DNA of 64,000 bases from Vallitalea pronyensis (GTDB taxonomy: Bacteria > Bacillota > Clostridia > Lachnospirales > Vallitaleaceae), in assembly GCF_018141445.1 (NCBI RefSeq), contig NZ_CP058649.1:1073001-1137000 (forward strand). Direction: 5' to 3'. The notes beneath the pieces are model-generated. The model ran no database searches. It had not been told where the DNA came from and saw only the letters and a program-made list of their open reading frames with translations. Every line of letters begins with the position of its first letter. Position 1 is the first letter of the stretch. This document shows positions 17,543 to 25,915 of this stretch, piece after piece. The position numbers and the translations under genes are program-made.

Positions 17543-19549
17543 ATGAAACCCAATATATTATTTATGATTGCAGAGGATATTTGTCCAAATTTAGGATGTT
17601 ATGGAGACATAGATGCTATTACACCAAACTTAGATGAATTGGCTGAAAAGGGGATGAGATATGAACATGCTTCAAGTGTAGGCCCGGTATGTTCAGCGGC
17701 TAGAACTGCAATTGCTCTAGGAATGTATCCTACTGTAGCAGGCGTTTCAAATCATCGCAGCCATGTAAAGATTCCAGATCATATAAGAATATTTGCTGAG
17801 TTTATGCAAGAAGCAGGATACTATACAGGTATAAACAAAACAGATTACAATTTTTGTGAAACGTACACGGATGGTAAGATTACAGGTTGGGATACAATCA
17901 TTGAATCCGACTTTGGAAGTGACAGTGAAAAAGTTGTTAAAGAACTGAAACATGCATGGAATAGACGTACTGAAGGTAAACCATTTTTTTTCATGCATAC
18001 CTACGCAGTAACGCATCAGTCAAAATATGGATATCCAGGAACGCCAAAAGAACATCGTCGTCAGATTATTCCAAGAACAAAACCAGAACATTATAGAGAT
18101 AGGAATAATTTGCACATACCTAGATATCATGTCGATAATCCAAACACCAAAGAAATCTGGGGGCAGTATCATGAATGTATAACAGCTATGGATCGTATGA
18201 TTGGTGAAACGATTTATGAAATGAAGGAAGATGGGATTTTTAATAATACCATCATATTTTTCTTTGGTGATAATGGAATGGGAATACCAGGTGGAAAGTC
18301 GAATATATGGAATGAGGGAACAAATGTACCTTTGATTATTCATATACCAGAAAAATTCAAGTCACATGCCAAGAATTATGTTTCTGGAAAAGTAATCAAA
18401 TATCCAGTTGATTTTGTGGATTTTGCTTCAACTATACTCCGGTTGGGTAATGCCAAATGTCCAGCATATCTTCAAGGACGTGACATTCTCAATATGGATG
18501 AGTCAAAAGCAAGGAATAGTTCATTTTCATACAGAAATCGAACGGATAATAGTTGTGATATTTCTCGTACTATAAAAGACGATAGATATCTGTATGTGAG
18601 AAATTTTTATCCCAGTAGAGGCTGGAGTGAATCGCCATATATGGTTCTATGTGCGCCTTATTTTATGGCTAGTAATGAGACAGACGTTAAAAATCATTAT
18701 ATAAAGGATGGTGCATATGATAGAAGAAATGCCTTCTATTTGCCAGAAAAACCATGTGAGGAATTATATGATCTTAAGACTGATCCATTTCAGATGAATA
18801 ATCTGGTTGATTCCAAGGCATTCAAAGATCAATTAGTTGTCATGAGGCAGCTATTGAAGAAATGGATGATTGACATCAAAGATGGTGGGTTGCTTATGGA
18901 ACGTGAGTATCAATGTTTACCAAATGGAAAAACAGCTTATGATATGATTCAAGATCCTAATATATACCCTCTTGTTAATATATTAAACATATGTGACATG
19001 ATGTTTGATGAAGATGTTAATAAAAAAGAACTAATTGCGGGTTTAGAAAATGAGAATCCCTCAATTCGTTATTGGACAATCCAAGTTTTATATAAGTTGC
19101 CATTGCTTGATGAAGAGATAATCGACCATCTAATTCTTAAGTTGCACGACATAAGTCCAATGGTACGAATTTCGGTTGCTGAATTGTTGATAGGTGTATC
19201 TACTCGACAGGATATAATTTGTATAGCAGAGAATACAATAAATGGATTTCTAGGGGATGATGAAGATTTGTTAATGCAGTTAGAGGCATTATTGTGCATT
19301 GATAGAATAGGTCATCAACTGAAACATCTGCTACCTAAAATAGAAGAAATTATGAGTCTATTCAAAGGGAATAGTGGAATAGATCTAAGTCGTTATATTG
19401 GTTCTGTTCAATCACTTGCAAAATTTATGTATGGAAAATGGAATAATGGTTTTGGTTCTTTAGATATAGACTGTGAAGAAATTAGGAGATACGCAATATT
19501 TCATGAGTTAAAGGAAAACGCCAATGCAATAGACTTAGAAATAGGATAG
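17543..19549 (+). CDS. Cys-type sulfatase with C-terminal HEAT-like repeats
   Basis: Family S1 sulfatase that removes sulfate esters from imported glycans, 668 aa, no signal peptide. The maturation motif is C50-S-A-A-R54, with C50 to be converted to formylglycine. Metal-binding segments include the N-terminal IAEDICPN and FFFGDNGMG. After the alkaline-phosphatase fold (to about residue 480) comes a helical region, about 490-620, with HEAT-like repeats (NPSIRYWTIQVLYKLPLLD, SPMVRISVAELLIG). TAGGAGGAG gives a strong start. It closes the first glycan locus. A radical SAM maturase is required but not encoded in this window. Confidence 0.92.
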   Translation: MKPNILFMIAEDICPNLGCYGDIDAITPNLDELAEKGMRYEHASSVGPVCSAARTAIALGMYPTVAGVSNHRSHVKIPDHIRIFAEFMQEAGYYTGINKTDYNFCETYTDGKITGWDTIIESDFGSDSEKVVKELKHAWNRRTEGKPFFFMHTYAVTHQSKYGYPGTPKEHRRQIIPRTKPEHYRDRNNLHIPRYHVDNPNTKEIWGQYHECITAMDRMIGETIYEMKEDGIFNNTIIFFFGDNGMGIPGGKSNIWNEGTNVPLIIHIPEKFKSHAKNYVSGKVIKYPVDFVDFASTILRLGNAKCPAYLQGRDILNMDESKARNSSFSYRNRTDNSCDISRTIKDDRYLYVRNFYPSRGWSESPYMVLCAPYFMASNETDVKNHYIKDGAYDRRNAFYLPEKPCEELYDLKTDPFQMNNLVDSKAFKDQLVVMRQLLKKWMIDIKDGGLLMEREYQCLPNGKTAYDMIQDPNIYPLVNILNICDMMFDEDVNKKELIAGLENENPSIRYWTIQVLYKLPLLDEEIIDHLILKLHDISPMVRISVAELLIGVSTRQDIICIAENTINGFLGDDEDLLMQLEALLCIDRIGHQLKHLLPKIEEIMSLFKGNSGIDLSRYIGSVQSLAKFMYGKWNNGFGSLDIDCEEIRRYAIFHELKENANAIDLEIG

Positions 19550-19567
19550 AACATGTAAGGAGATAAA

Positions 19568-19642
19568 GTGAATAGCAATAGATTATTATACTTAGATGAT
19601 ATATTAAATGAAATCATCCAAATAGAAAAGGTCATGAGCTAA
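19568..19642 (+). CDS. Possible 24-residue peptide after the sulfatase
   Basis: A GTG at 19568 follows AAGGAG (19557-19562) at normal spacing and opens a 24-codon frame reading MNSNRLLYLDDILNEI and so on. It lies 18 nt after the sulfatase. The peptide is amphipathic and resembles the start of a longer helical protein, so it may be the stump of a lost gene rather than a functional product. Confidence 0.3.
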   Translation: MNSNRLLYLDDILNEIIQIEKVMS

Positions 19643-19703
19643 TCGCTAATGAACTTGCAACGTGGTTTATTGTCAAGTAACTTATTTATCTAAAATATTG
19701 ACC

Positions 19704-19732
19704 TTAAATATCTTTTTACATTATGTTATAAT
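19704..19732 (+). promoter_or_regulatory. Promoter of the PC4-like gene
   Basis: TTAAAT (19704-19709), 17-nt spacer, TATAAT (19727-19732). A TTGACC lies 6 nt further upstream. The transcript would carry a structured leader of about 100 nt. Confidence 0.55.
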
Positions 19733-19752
19733 AATTCTACCCATGATTAGGG

Positions 19753-19815
19753 ATTAAGCATGCAAGCACGTATCCTATAACGGTTAACTTAGGGAATGAG
19801 GGTGGCTTGCTTAAT
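19753..19815 (+). ncRNA. Structured leader before the PC4-like gene
   Basis: ATTAAG-CATG-CAAGC (19753-19767) pairs with GCTTG-CTTAAT (19805-19815), leaving a 4-nt bulge and a loop of about 37 nt that holds CCT/AGG complementarity. It ends shortly before the GGAGG of the next gene, so it could gate translation. I do not recognise a known riboswitch class. Confidence 0.35.
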
Positions 19816-19835
19816 AGAAAATGGAGGATTATGCC

Positions 19836-20054
19836 ATGGCAGATATAAAATATGATATTGTAGAAGAATTAGGTGTCGTATCAGAATCCAATAGAGGATG
19901 GAAAAAAGAATTGAATCGAATTAGCTGGAATGGACGAGAAGCCAAATATGACTTACGCGATTGGGCTCCTGACCATGAGAAGATGGGTAAAGGCATTACA
20001 TTATCCCATCAAGAACTTATTGCCCTTAGAGAACTGTTAAATAAAATCTTGTAA
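19836..20054 (+). CDS. YdbC/PC4-family ssDNA-binding protein
   Basis: 72 aa protein of the bacterial PC4 (transcriptional coactivator p15) family, which forms dimers that bind single-stranded DNA. The fold is visible in the WKKELNRISWNGREAKYDLRDW strand region and the C-terminal helix LSHQELIALRELLNKIL. The length matches YdbC of Bacillota. ATG 19836 is preceded by GGAGG at 19823; an ATG at 19821 lies within the ribosome-site region and is unlikely. It is probably transcribed alone from the promoter at 19704. Confidence 0.88.
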   Translation: MADIKYDIVEELGVVSESNRGWKKELNRISWNGREAKYDLRDWAPDHEKMGKGITLSHQELIALRELLNKIL

Positions 20055-20166
20055 AGAACACAGGGCAATTTAGTACAAAAAATAAAGAAATCCTACAAGA
20101 AACATAGTCGTCGTTATGCTATGCTAATATCATACAAATTATGATAGGATAGAGGAGTGTAGCATA

Positions 20167-21129
20167 ATGATTAGTAAGATTCTAGAAAAAGCAAGAAAAG
20201 GTATTACCCTAAGTAAAAGAGATGCGCTCACATTGTTGGAAGTTGACCAAGCATCTCCTTTATTTTATGAATTGATTGCCACTGCCAATGAATTAACCAG
20301 AAAAACATACCATAATCAAGGATACGTCTTTGCTCAAATAGGCTTGAATGCGGAACCATGTTCTAAAAACTGCAAATTCTGTTCCCTTGGGAGTACCCAT
20401 TATGCCGTTGATTGTGAATGGAAAAAGAGTGAAGAAGCCATTCAACAAGAAATACAACAGTTTGTTGAGAGCGGTGTACATGATATATTTTTGATGATTA
20501 CAGCTGATTATGATTTGGAGGCATTCTTAGACATCGTCAGTCAAGCCCGTCAACTGATACCAGAGCACATACGATTAGTTGTCAATATGGGTGACTTTGA
20601 TAGGGATATTGGTAGAAGGCTTAAAAAAATAGGGGTAACAGGTGTTTACCATATTCATCGATTAAGAGAGGGCATTGATACAGATATTTTACCAGAGGTT
20701 AGAATAGCAACGTTAGATGCGATTAAGGAAGTGGGATTGGAACTCTACTATTGTGTAGAACCCATAGGTCCAGAGCATACTTATGATGAAATTGCCGACG
20801 AGATGATCAGAGCGAGGGATTATGGCGTTAGCGTGATGGCTGTTATGCGTCGTGTTCCTATAGCAGGAACACCTCTTTACGACAAAGGTCAAATAACTTC
20901 CTTGGAACTGACAAAAATAGCTGCTGTAGCAAGGCTTGTATCAGAACCCACAAGAGCCATGAATGCTCATGAAGTAACACCCATGTCCCTTATAGCTGGT
21001 GTCAACCAATTGTATGGGGAGTATGGTGCTAACCCACGTGATATTCACACCCATACCGAAGAAGGAAGGGGTTATAGCATCAATCAGATAAAGGTATTAT
21101 TAACAGATGCAGAATATCAAATAAGTTGA
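20167..21129 (+). CDS. BioB/PylB-like radical SAM protein
   Basis: Radical SAM enzyme, 320 aa. The 4Fe-4S cluster motif is C65-SKN-C69-KF-C72 (CX3CX2C). The N-terminal helix bundle (LSKRDALTLLEVDQ) and the later MAVMRRVPIAGTPL segment follow the biotin synthase / methylornithine synthase branch. AGAGGAG precedes the ATG. No biotin or pyrrolysine genes are near, so it is probably neither a standard BioB nor PylB in context. A second 2Fe-2S cluster as in BioB cannot be assigned with confidence. The substrate is unknown. Confidence 0.85.
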   Translation: MISKILEKARKGITLSKRDALTLLEVDQASPLFYELIATANELTRKTYHNQGYVFAQIGLNAEPCSKNCKFCSLGSTHYAVDCEWKKSEEAIQQEIQQFVESGVHDIFLMITADYDLEAFLDIVSQARQLIPEHIRLVVNMGDFDRDIGRRLKKIGVTGVYHIHRLREGIDTDILPEVRIATLDAIKEVGLELYYCVEPIGPEHTYDEIADEMIRARDYGVSVMAVMRRVPIAGTPLYDKGQITSLELTKIAAVARLVSEPTRAMNAHEVTPMSLIAGVNQLYGEYGANPRDIHTHTEEGRGYSINQIKVLLTDAEYQIS

Positions 21130-21204
21130 CAATAAGCATAAAAAAAACACCTGTTCATGGAGTGAACATATCAGGTATGTAAAAAGCAAGTTATTATAAC
21201 AATT

Positions 21205-21237
21205 CAGGAGCAGGCGTATGAATAGCCTACTCCTTGT
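21205..21237 (+). terminator. Hairpin after the radical SAM gene
   Basis: CAGGAGCAGGC pairs with GCCTACTCCTTG around a short loop, a stable stem without a strong T-tract. Another hairpin (ACCTG/CAGGT with inner TTCA/TGAA) lies at about 21147-21176; its A-run upstream would make it a terminator for the opposite strand. Confidence 0.4.
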
Positions 21238-21320
21238 TGCATATTAAGGATTTACTATTTGTTTAAAAAATACAAGAATGGCAAAAATATAAGAAACAAC
21301 CCCTAAGAAAGGAAGGTACC

Positions 21321-21506
21321 ATGTTTCTTATATATGATAAAAAAACACGGGAAGCTGTTCGGTGTCATGGCACCAACAGTGCCTTTGACCAAGCATCCAA
21401 TAGAGACTTGAAAAAAGACCTTCATCTAAAGGATAATGAAGATTTTATACGATTAACCAACACTTGTATTCATGAAATAAGAAGCAAAGCATTTCATCAT
21501 GATTAG
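21321..21506 (+). CDS. Small unknown protein (61 aa)
   Basis: 61 aa, well placed behind AGAAAGGAAGG. No family recognised. It is hydrophilic, has a central charged segment (RDLKKDLHLKDNEDF) and ends His-His-Asp. It lies 51 nt ahead of a membrane protein and may be co-transcribed with it. Confidence 0.6.
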   Translation: MFLIYDKKTREAVRCHGTNSAFDQASNRDLKKDLHLKDNEDFIRLTNTCIHEIRSKAFHHD

Positions 21507-21557
21507 TTCTAATCCCTTTTGTTACTGTATATATTATAAGGACAAGGGGGATTTTTT

Positions 21558-22052
21558 ATGTGGTTATATGTATTATTGGGTACAACAGAGCAAGTAAAAA
21601 TCATGCATGGTGAAGTGGGGGTCATGTATGATGCCATGAAATTTATCTACAGTTCTTTTTTTACAGTTGTAGGGCTCTTAATTGCCTTAGCCGGTTTTGT
21701 CACATATACAGCTCTAAAACGCTTTCTTCATAAATGGATGGATAAAGAGCGCAGTAAACTTCTGTCCCATATGCTGGAAGACTTAGCAAATACCAAGCAA
21801 GTTATTGGAAAAGAATACTTAAGCAGTAATAAATGTATCAACGGACAATACATTTTCCCAGTTGTCAGCCATACCCTTAGTTTTACACCTGACCTTATTA
21901 ATAAGATCATATTGACACCCTTAAAGGGAGATAAGGTATTAGCCTATAAAGCATGGGTAAAAAAAGGACAACTTTATATCCAATTTCAAAATTACAGCCC
22001 AGAAGAGGATGAGGGTGTCCACTGGGTGATAATCTATCATGATAAATACTAG
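21558..22052 (+). CDS. Unknown single-pass membrane protein (164 aa)
   Basis: 164 aa. After about 28 residues comes one hydrophobic helix (FFTVVGLLIALAGFVTYTAL), then a basic stretch and a cytoplasmic domain with WMDKERSKLLSHMLEDLANT and a beta-rich C-terminus. AAGGGGG precedes the start. No family recognised. The pattern of one TM plus a soluble domain is seen in signalling or phage-type accessory proteins, but nothing allows a functional call. Confidence 0.65.
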   Translation: MWLYVLLGTTEQVKIMHGEVGVMYDAMKFIYSSFFTVVGLLIALAGFVTYTALKRFLHKWMDKERSKLLSHMLEDLANTKQVIGKEYLSSNKCINGQYIFPVVSHTLSFTPDLINKIILTPLKGDKVLAYKAWVKKGQLYIQFQNYSPEEDEGVHWVIIYHDKY

Positions 22053-22114
22053 TGTAAAATCCATTGCCAATGTTAGTATCAATATCTAAAAATAATATAT
22101 GTCCCTATAATCCA

Positions 22115-22143
22115 TTGCTTCCAACGTTTATAAACGCTATAAT
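22115..22143 (+). promoter_or_regulatory. Promoter with palindromic spacer before the NUDIX gene
   Basis: TTGCTT (22115-22120), 17-nt spacer, TATAAT (22138-22143). The spacer contains the 12-bp perfect palindrome CGTTTATAAACG (22125-22136), a likely repressor site between the two boxes. Its half-site resembles the TAAACG/CGTTTA units at 8898 and 63508. Confidence 0.6.
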
Positions 22144-22179
22144 GACTATAGTTATGTCATGAAAAGAGGGAAATGAAAA

Positions 22180-22596
22180 ATGGAAGTAAAAGTTTTAGAA
22201 ATAGGACAAGTAGAAGATTCAGCTATCAAGTTTGCTGTTATAGGGGCTAGAATGGATGGGCAATGGCTTTTTGTTAAACACAGAGAAAGGGATACTTGGG
22301 AGTTTCCAGGTGGACATCGTGAAATAGGCGAACAGCTTGATTATACAGCTAAACGCGAGTTATATGAAGAGACAGGGGCAGAAAAGTTCACCATTAAATC
22401 TGTATGTGACTATAGTGTGACATCTGGTCATGAAACAAGCTATGGTCGATTATATATGGCAGAGGTCAACGTATTAGGTGACTTACCTGAAATGGAAATT
22501 GGTGAGGTAACTTTAAGTCATCAACTACCAGAGCAGCTTACATATCCAGCTATTTTACCTCATCTTCATGAGCGGTTATTGCAGGAGATTTCTTAG
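22180..22596 (+). CDS. NUDIX hydrolase
   Basis: Cytoplasmic pyrophosphohydrolase of the NUDIX family, 138 aa. The complete Nudix box starts at G45 with E51, R59-E60 and E63-E64-x-G66 (GX5EX7REUXEEXGU), which binds Mg2+. The preceding WEFPGG is typical of MutT-like sanitising enzymes. The start has AAAGAGGGAA upstream. The substrate (oxidised nucleotide, nucleotide sugar or other) cannot be inferred. The gene is monocistronic behind its own promoter. Confidence 0.92.
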   Translation: MEVKVLEIGQVEDSAIKFAVIGARMDGQWLFVKHRERDTWEFPGGHREIGEQLDYTAKRELYEETGAEKFTIKSVCDYSVTSGHETSYGRLYMAEVNVLGDLPEMEIGEVTLSHQLPEQLTYPAILPHLHERLLQEIS

Positions 22597-22797
22597 ACGA
22601 GAAAGAATAATAGGATAATAAATAAATATTTTAATAAGTTGGTTTCATCATAATGAGTACATATTATATAGAATAACTGCTCACAGATAACTTTTTTACA
22701 TTGAAGGAATAAATTGTAAAATATCTTGAAAATACGTAGGATGTATGATAACCTATGTATAATGAAACATAAATCAAAGTATGTGGAGGGAAGAAAT

Positions 22798-24033
22798 ATG
22801 TATCAAACAAAAGTAACTGTTCAGGGGACCCAATTTTTAATTAATGGTTCATTGATCTATTCAGAGGACCAGAGGACGCCAGAGAAATACCGTGGGCTTT
22901 TAATGAATGCTCGATTTATTCAAGGTATATTTGATGATAAGGAAGACGTTAGCCGTTTTAACCGTTTTGGTAGGATGTTCGACCCTAGCCAAAATACAAC
23001 CAATCTCATAGAAGCTTTACCAAGCTGGTATGAAAAAGGTTTACGAGCTTTTACAGTAGGCTTACAAGGTGGAGGACCATGTTTTACAACGGACAATGCC
23101 ACAATCAAAAATAATCCTTTTTCAGAAGATGGCTTGACCATTGATGAAGCCTATCTAAAACGGCTTCATCAATTAATTCTTGCTGCTGATGCAATAGGTA
23201 TGGTTGTTATCGTCAGTGTTTTCTATCCTGGGCAGGTAAGAGCAATGAAGAATGCGGCAAGTATCGTGAATGCATTAAAAACGGTGTGCTATGTCCTAAA
23301 AGAAAAAGCATATACCAACGTTATGATTGAAGTATGTAATGAATTTAACTTAGTAAAAGAACATGCTATTATTGGTGAAGCAGAAGGTATGTCCACGTTA
23401 ATTCATATAGCAAAAGAAGCATCAGGCGGTATGCTTGTGGGGTCAAGCGGTACTGGTGGTGTGGTGAATCAAGAAGTATGTGAAGCCAGTGATGTGGTTC
23501 TTATTCATGGAAACGGCTTATCCAGACAAGGGTTTTATAGACTGATCAAACAGACAAAAGGATATGCACCTAACAAACCCATTGTATGCAATGAAGATTC
23601 CCAAGCCATTGGTAATATGATTGTAGCCATGAAAGAAGGGGTTTCTTGGGGATACTATAATAACATGACCAAACAAGAGCCTCCAGCAGATTGGTCCATC
23701 ACCAGAGGAGAAGATGAGTTTTTCGCTGAACGTTTAGCGGCTGAGCTAGGGTTAGTACATAAAGAAGAGCATAATAAGTTCTATTTGCAAGGATTAGAGC
23801 AGGATAGCATCTGGCACGACCAGCGATGGTTAAGGGTAGCAAGTCTCTATCCAGAAACCATTGATTATGTAGAGTTTTACAATAATGGCGATTATGTGGA
23901 TACATGTTATGTGGAACCCTTCTCCATGCATTACAAATGGAATTGGATGCAAGGAGCTGTTCAGGTTAAGCACACCGATCAATGGTCTGCAAAAGTTTAT
24001 TTAGCAAATGGTGAGGAAAAAATACTAGGTTAG
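22798..24033 (+). CDS. GH-A clan-like (beta/alpha)8 glycosidase, unassigned family
   Basis: 411 aa, cytoplasmic. The barrel pattern fits clan GH-A: VGLQGGGP, a strand with VVIVSVFYPGQ, the acid/base-like E182 in MIEVCNEFN and a nucleophile-like E266 in PIVCNEDSQ, then a small C-terminal beta domain. I do not recognise the exact CAZy family. ATG 22798 with GTGGAGGG upstream is chosen over 22726. A FadR-type regulator begins 12 nt after the stop and an AEC carrier follows, so this is probably a self-regulated unit for a plant or algal glycan fragment. Confidence 0.7.
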   Translation: MYQTKVTVQGTQFLINGSLIYSEDQRTPEKYRGLLMNARFIQGIFDDKEDVSRFNRFGRMFDPSQNTTNLIEALPSWYEKGLRAFTVGLQGGGPCFTTDNATIKNNPFSEDGLTIDEAYLKRLHQLILAADAIGMVVIVSVFYPGQVRAMKNAASIVNALKTVCYVLKEKAYTNVMIEVCNEFNLVKEHAIIGEAEGMSTLIHIAKEASGGMLVGSSGTGGVVNQEVCEASDVVLIHGNGLSRQGFYRLIKQTKGYAPNKPIVCNEDSQAIGNMIVAMKEGVSWGYYNNMTKQEPPADWSITRGEDEFFAERLAAELGLVHKEEHNKFYLQGLEQDSIWHDQRWLRVASLYPETIDYVEFYNNGDYVDTCYVEPFSMHYKWNWMQGAVQVKHTDQWSAKVYLANGEEKILG

Positions 24034-24045
24034 GGAGCTGACAGC

Positions 24046-24732
24046 ATGTTTAAGGAAATTAAAAAAGAATCCGTGGTGGATACCATCGTCAAACAAATGT
24101 CAGATGCCATCATATCTGGCCAGTTAAAGCCAGGTGATAAAATACCTACAGAAAATGAGCTGATGACAACCCTAGGTGTGGGTAGAAACTCAGTAAGAGA
24201 AGCGGTCAAGATGTTATCGGCCATTGGTGTTCTTGAGATTAGAAGAGGTGATGGCACCTACATTAAGGACAAAGTGGATATTTCAAAAGTGGATATTCTC
24301 TTTTACAGTATCATTCTGGAAAAAAGTTCAAAGGAACAAGTATTAGAGGCGAGACAGTCCATCGAAGAATTAATTCTTCAATTGATTGTTAATAAAGTCA
24401 GTCAAGAAGAAATTGAAATGCTATCAACCATGCAACAGGATTTGTCAAAAGCATTAAGCGACCATAATCATACGTTGGCGGCTAATCTAGATCTAAAGTT
24501 TCACTGTGCATTAGCCGATTTAACAAAAAATCCGATTATCTCGCGCATGGCAAAAAGTATTATGGAGCTGTTTCACTTCTCCATTAAGAAAACAATTGAG
24601 TCACAACACGTGTTGGATTTTATACACAATAACCACCATGACAATATGATTGATATTCTAAAAACAAAAGATACAACACGTATAAAAGACGTTATTAAGG
24701 ATAGTCTCCATGTGTGGAAAAATAACATATAA
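24046..24732 (+). CDS. GntR-family regulator, FadR/FCD subfamily
   Basis: DNA-binding repressor, 228 aa. Winged helix at about 8-75 (GDKIPTENELMTTLGVGRNSVREAVKMLSAIGVLEIRRGDGTYI) and a C-terminal all-helical FCD ligand domain with the metal-binding type DLKFHCALADLTKNP. FCD regulators usually respond to acidic sugars or organic acids. Spacing of 12 nt to the glycosidase-like gene and 21 nt to the carrier supports one operon, with likely autoregulation from upstream of 22798. Confidence 0.9.
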   Translation: MFKEIKKESVVDTIVKQMSDAIISGQLKPGDKIPTENELMTTLGVGRNSVREAVKMLSAIGVLEIRRGDGTYIKDKVDISKVDILFYSIILEKSSKEQVLEARQSIEELILQLIVNKVSQEEIEMLSTMQQDLSKALSDHNHTLAANLDLKFHCALADLTKNPIISRMAKSIMELFHFSIKKTIESQHVLDFIHNNHHDNMIDILKTKDTTRIKDVIKDSLHVWKNNI

Positions 24733-24753
24733 TAAGCTGATTTGGGAGGGAAT

Positions 24754-25680
24754 ATGACACATATACTATTTGTTTTTATCAACATACTCTTACCTATTTT
24801 TCTGCAAATAGGTATAGGCTATGCCTTGAATAAGAAGTTCAACATACATACAGGTACTTTAGCCAAAATCCAATTTTATGTTTTTATACCTGCTTTACTG
24901 TTTACCAAAATATATGAAACAGCACTGGATTCTACTTTGTTTTTACGTATTGTAGGTGTGAATGTATTGCTGTTTGGCGTGATTTATGTGCTGTCACTGG
25001 TGCTGTCAAGGGTTAATCGGTATAACAAAAAAACAAAATCGGCTTTCATTAACTCCATTTGTTTTTATAACAGCGGTAACTATTGTATTCCATTAGTTCA
25101 GTTATTGTACAATACACCCTATGCTTTTTCTATCCAGATTATCGTGATGCTAACCCAAAATGTATTGACCAACACCTTTGGAATTTTTAACTCAAGTGTT
25201 GGTAATAAAAGTGTGAAACAAGCATTACTTGATACATTGAAGATTCCCATGATCTATGCAGTTGGTTTAGCTGTATTGTTTCGGGGACTAAGCTTGGAAG
25301 TCTATTCACCTGCATGGAGCGCACTAAGTATCCTAGGGCAAGGTCTTGTACCCACGGCATTGATTACATTAGGTGCTCAATTGGCTAATACAAAAATGCG
25401 TTTTAAAATACCTAAGGTCTATCTATCCAATATCATGCGTTTATTAATAAGCCCGGTTATTGCTTATTTTATCCTTGTGTTATTAGGTATTGAGGGAGTA
25501 GCTGCCCAAGTCATTATGATATGTGCTGCTGCGCCTACCGCAGTGAATACAGTGTTATTAGCCATCGAATTTGACAATGAGCCAGATTATGCTTCTCAAA
25601 CTGTTTTTTCTTCAACTGTTTTTAGCGCTGTCACGGTATCGTTGGTGATATATGCTGCACAATTACTATTTAAAACCTAA
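24754..25680 (+). CDS. AEC-family transporter
   Basis: Integral membrane carrier of the auxin efflux carrier (AEC) family, 308 aa with about ten hydrophobic helices. Typical segments are LPIFLQIGIGYALNKKFNI at the N-terminus, INSICFYNSGNYCIPL in the middle and the late APTAVNTVLLAIEFD. Bacterial members move malate, malonate and related acids. Start ATG 24754 behind TTGGGAGGG. As the last gene of the GH-like/FadR unit, it may move the acid end product. Confidence 0.9.
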   Translation: MTHILFVFINILLPIFLQIGIGYALNKKFNIHTGTLAKIQFYVFIPALLFTKIYETALDSTLFLRIVGVNVLLFGVIYVLSLVLSRVNRYNKKTKSAFINSICFYNSGNYCIPLVQLLYNTPYAFSIQIIVMLTQNVLTNTFGIFNSSVGNKSVKQALLDTLKIPMIYAVGLAVLFRGLSLEVYSPAWSALSILGQGLVPTALITLGAQLANTKMRFKIPKVYLSNIMRLLISPVIAYFILVLLGIEGVAAQVIMICAAAPTAVNTVLLAIEFDNEPDYASQTVFSSTVFSAVTVSLVIYAAQLLFKT

Positions 25681-25915
25681 TGCATGTTATGGGGTTATGC
25701 ACATGGATGCTTATTGACAGGATGATTATTTTGTGATTTTAAAATACCTCATATATGTTACTGTTCTAAGGTCATAGAAAACAAGAAATCTTAATTAAAT
25801 CTTATTATCAACATTTCTATCATGTTATTATTGTAATTTGTCTAATAATGTATTAAAATTAACATAAAGTTTTAAATATGGCAAAAAATAGTAATCGTAT
25901 AGGAGAGGTGATAGC

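Noticed and set aside
21147..21176. Strong hairpin with a T-run on the minus strand after the radical SAM gene
   Set aside because: No minus-strand gene lies upstream of it for several kilobases, so a terminator role on that strand is not supported.
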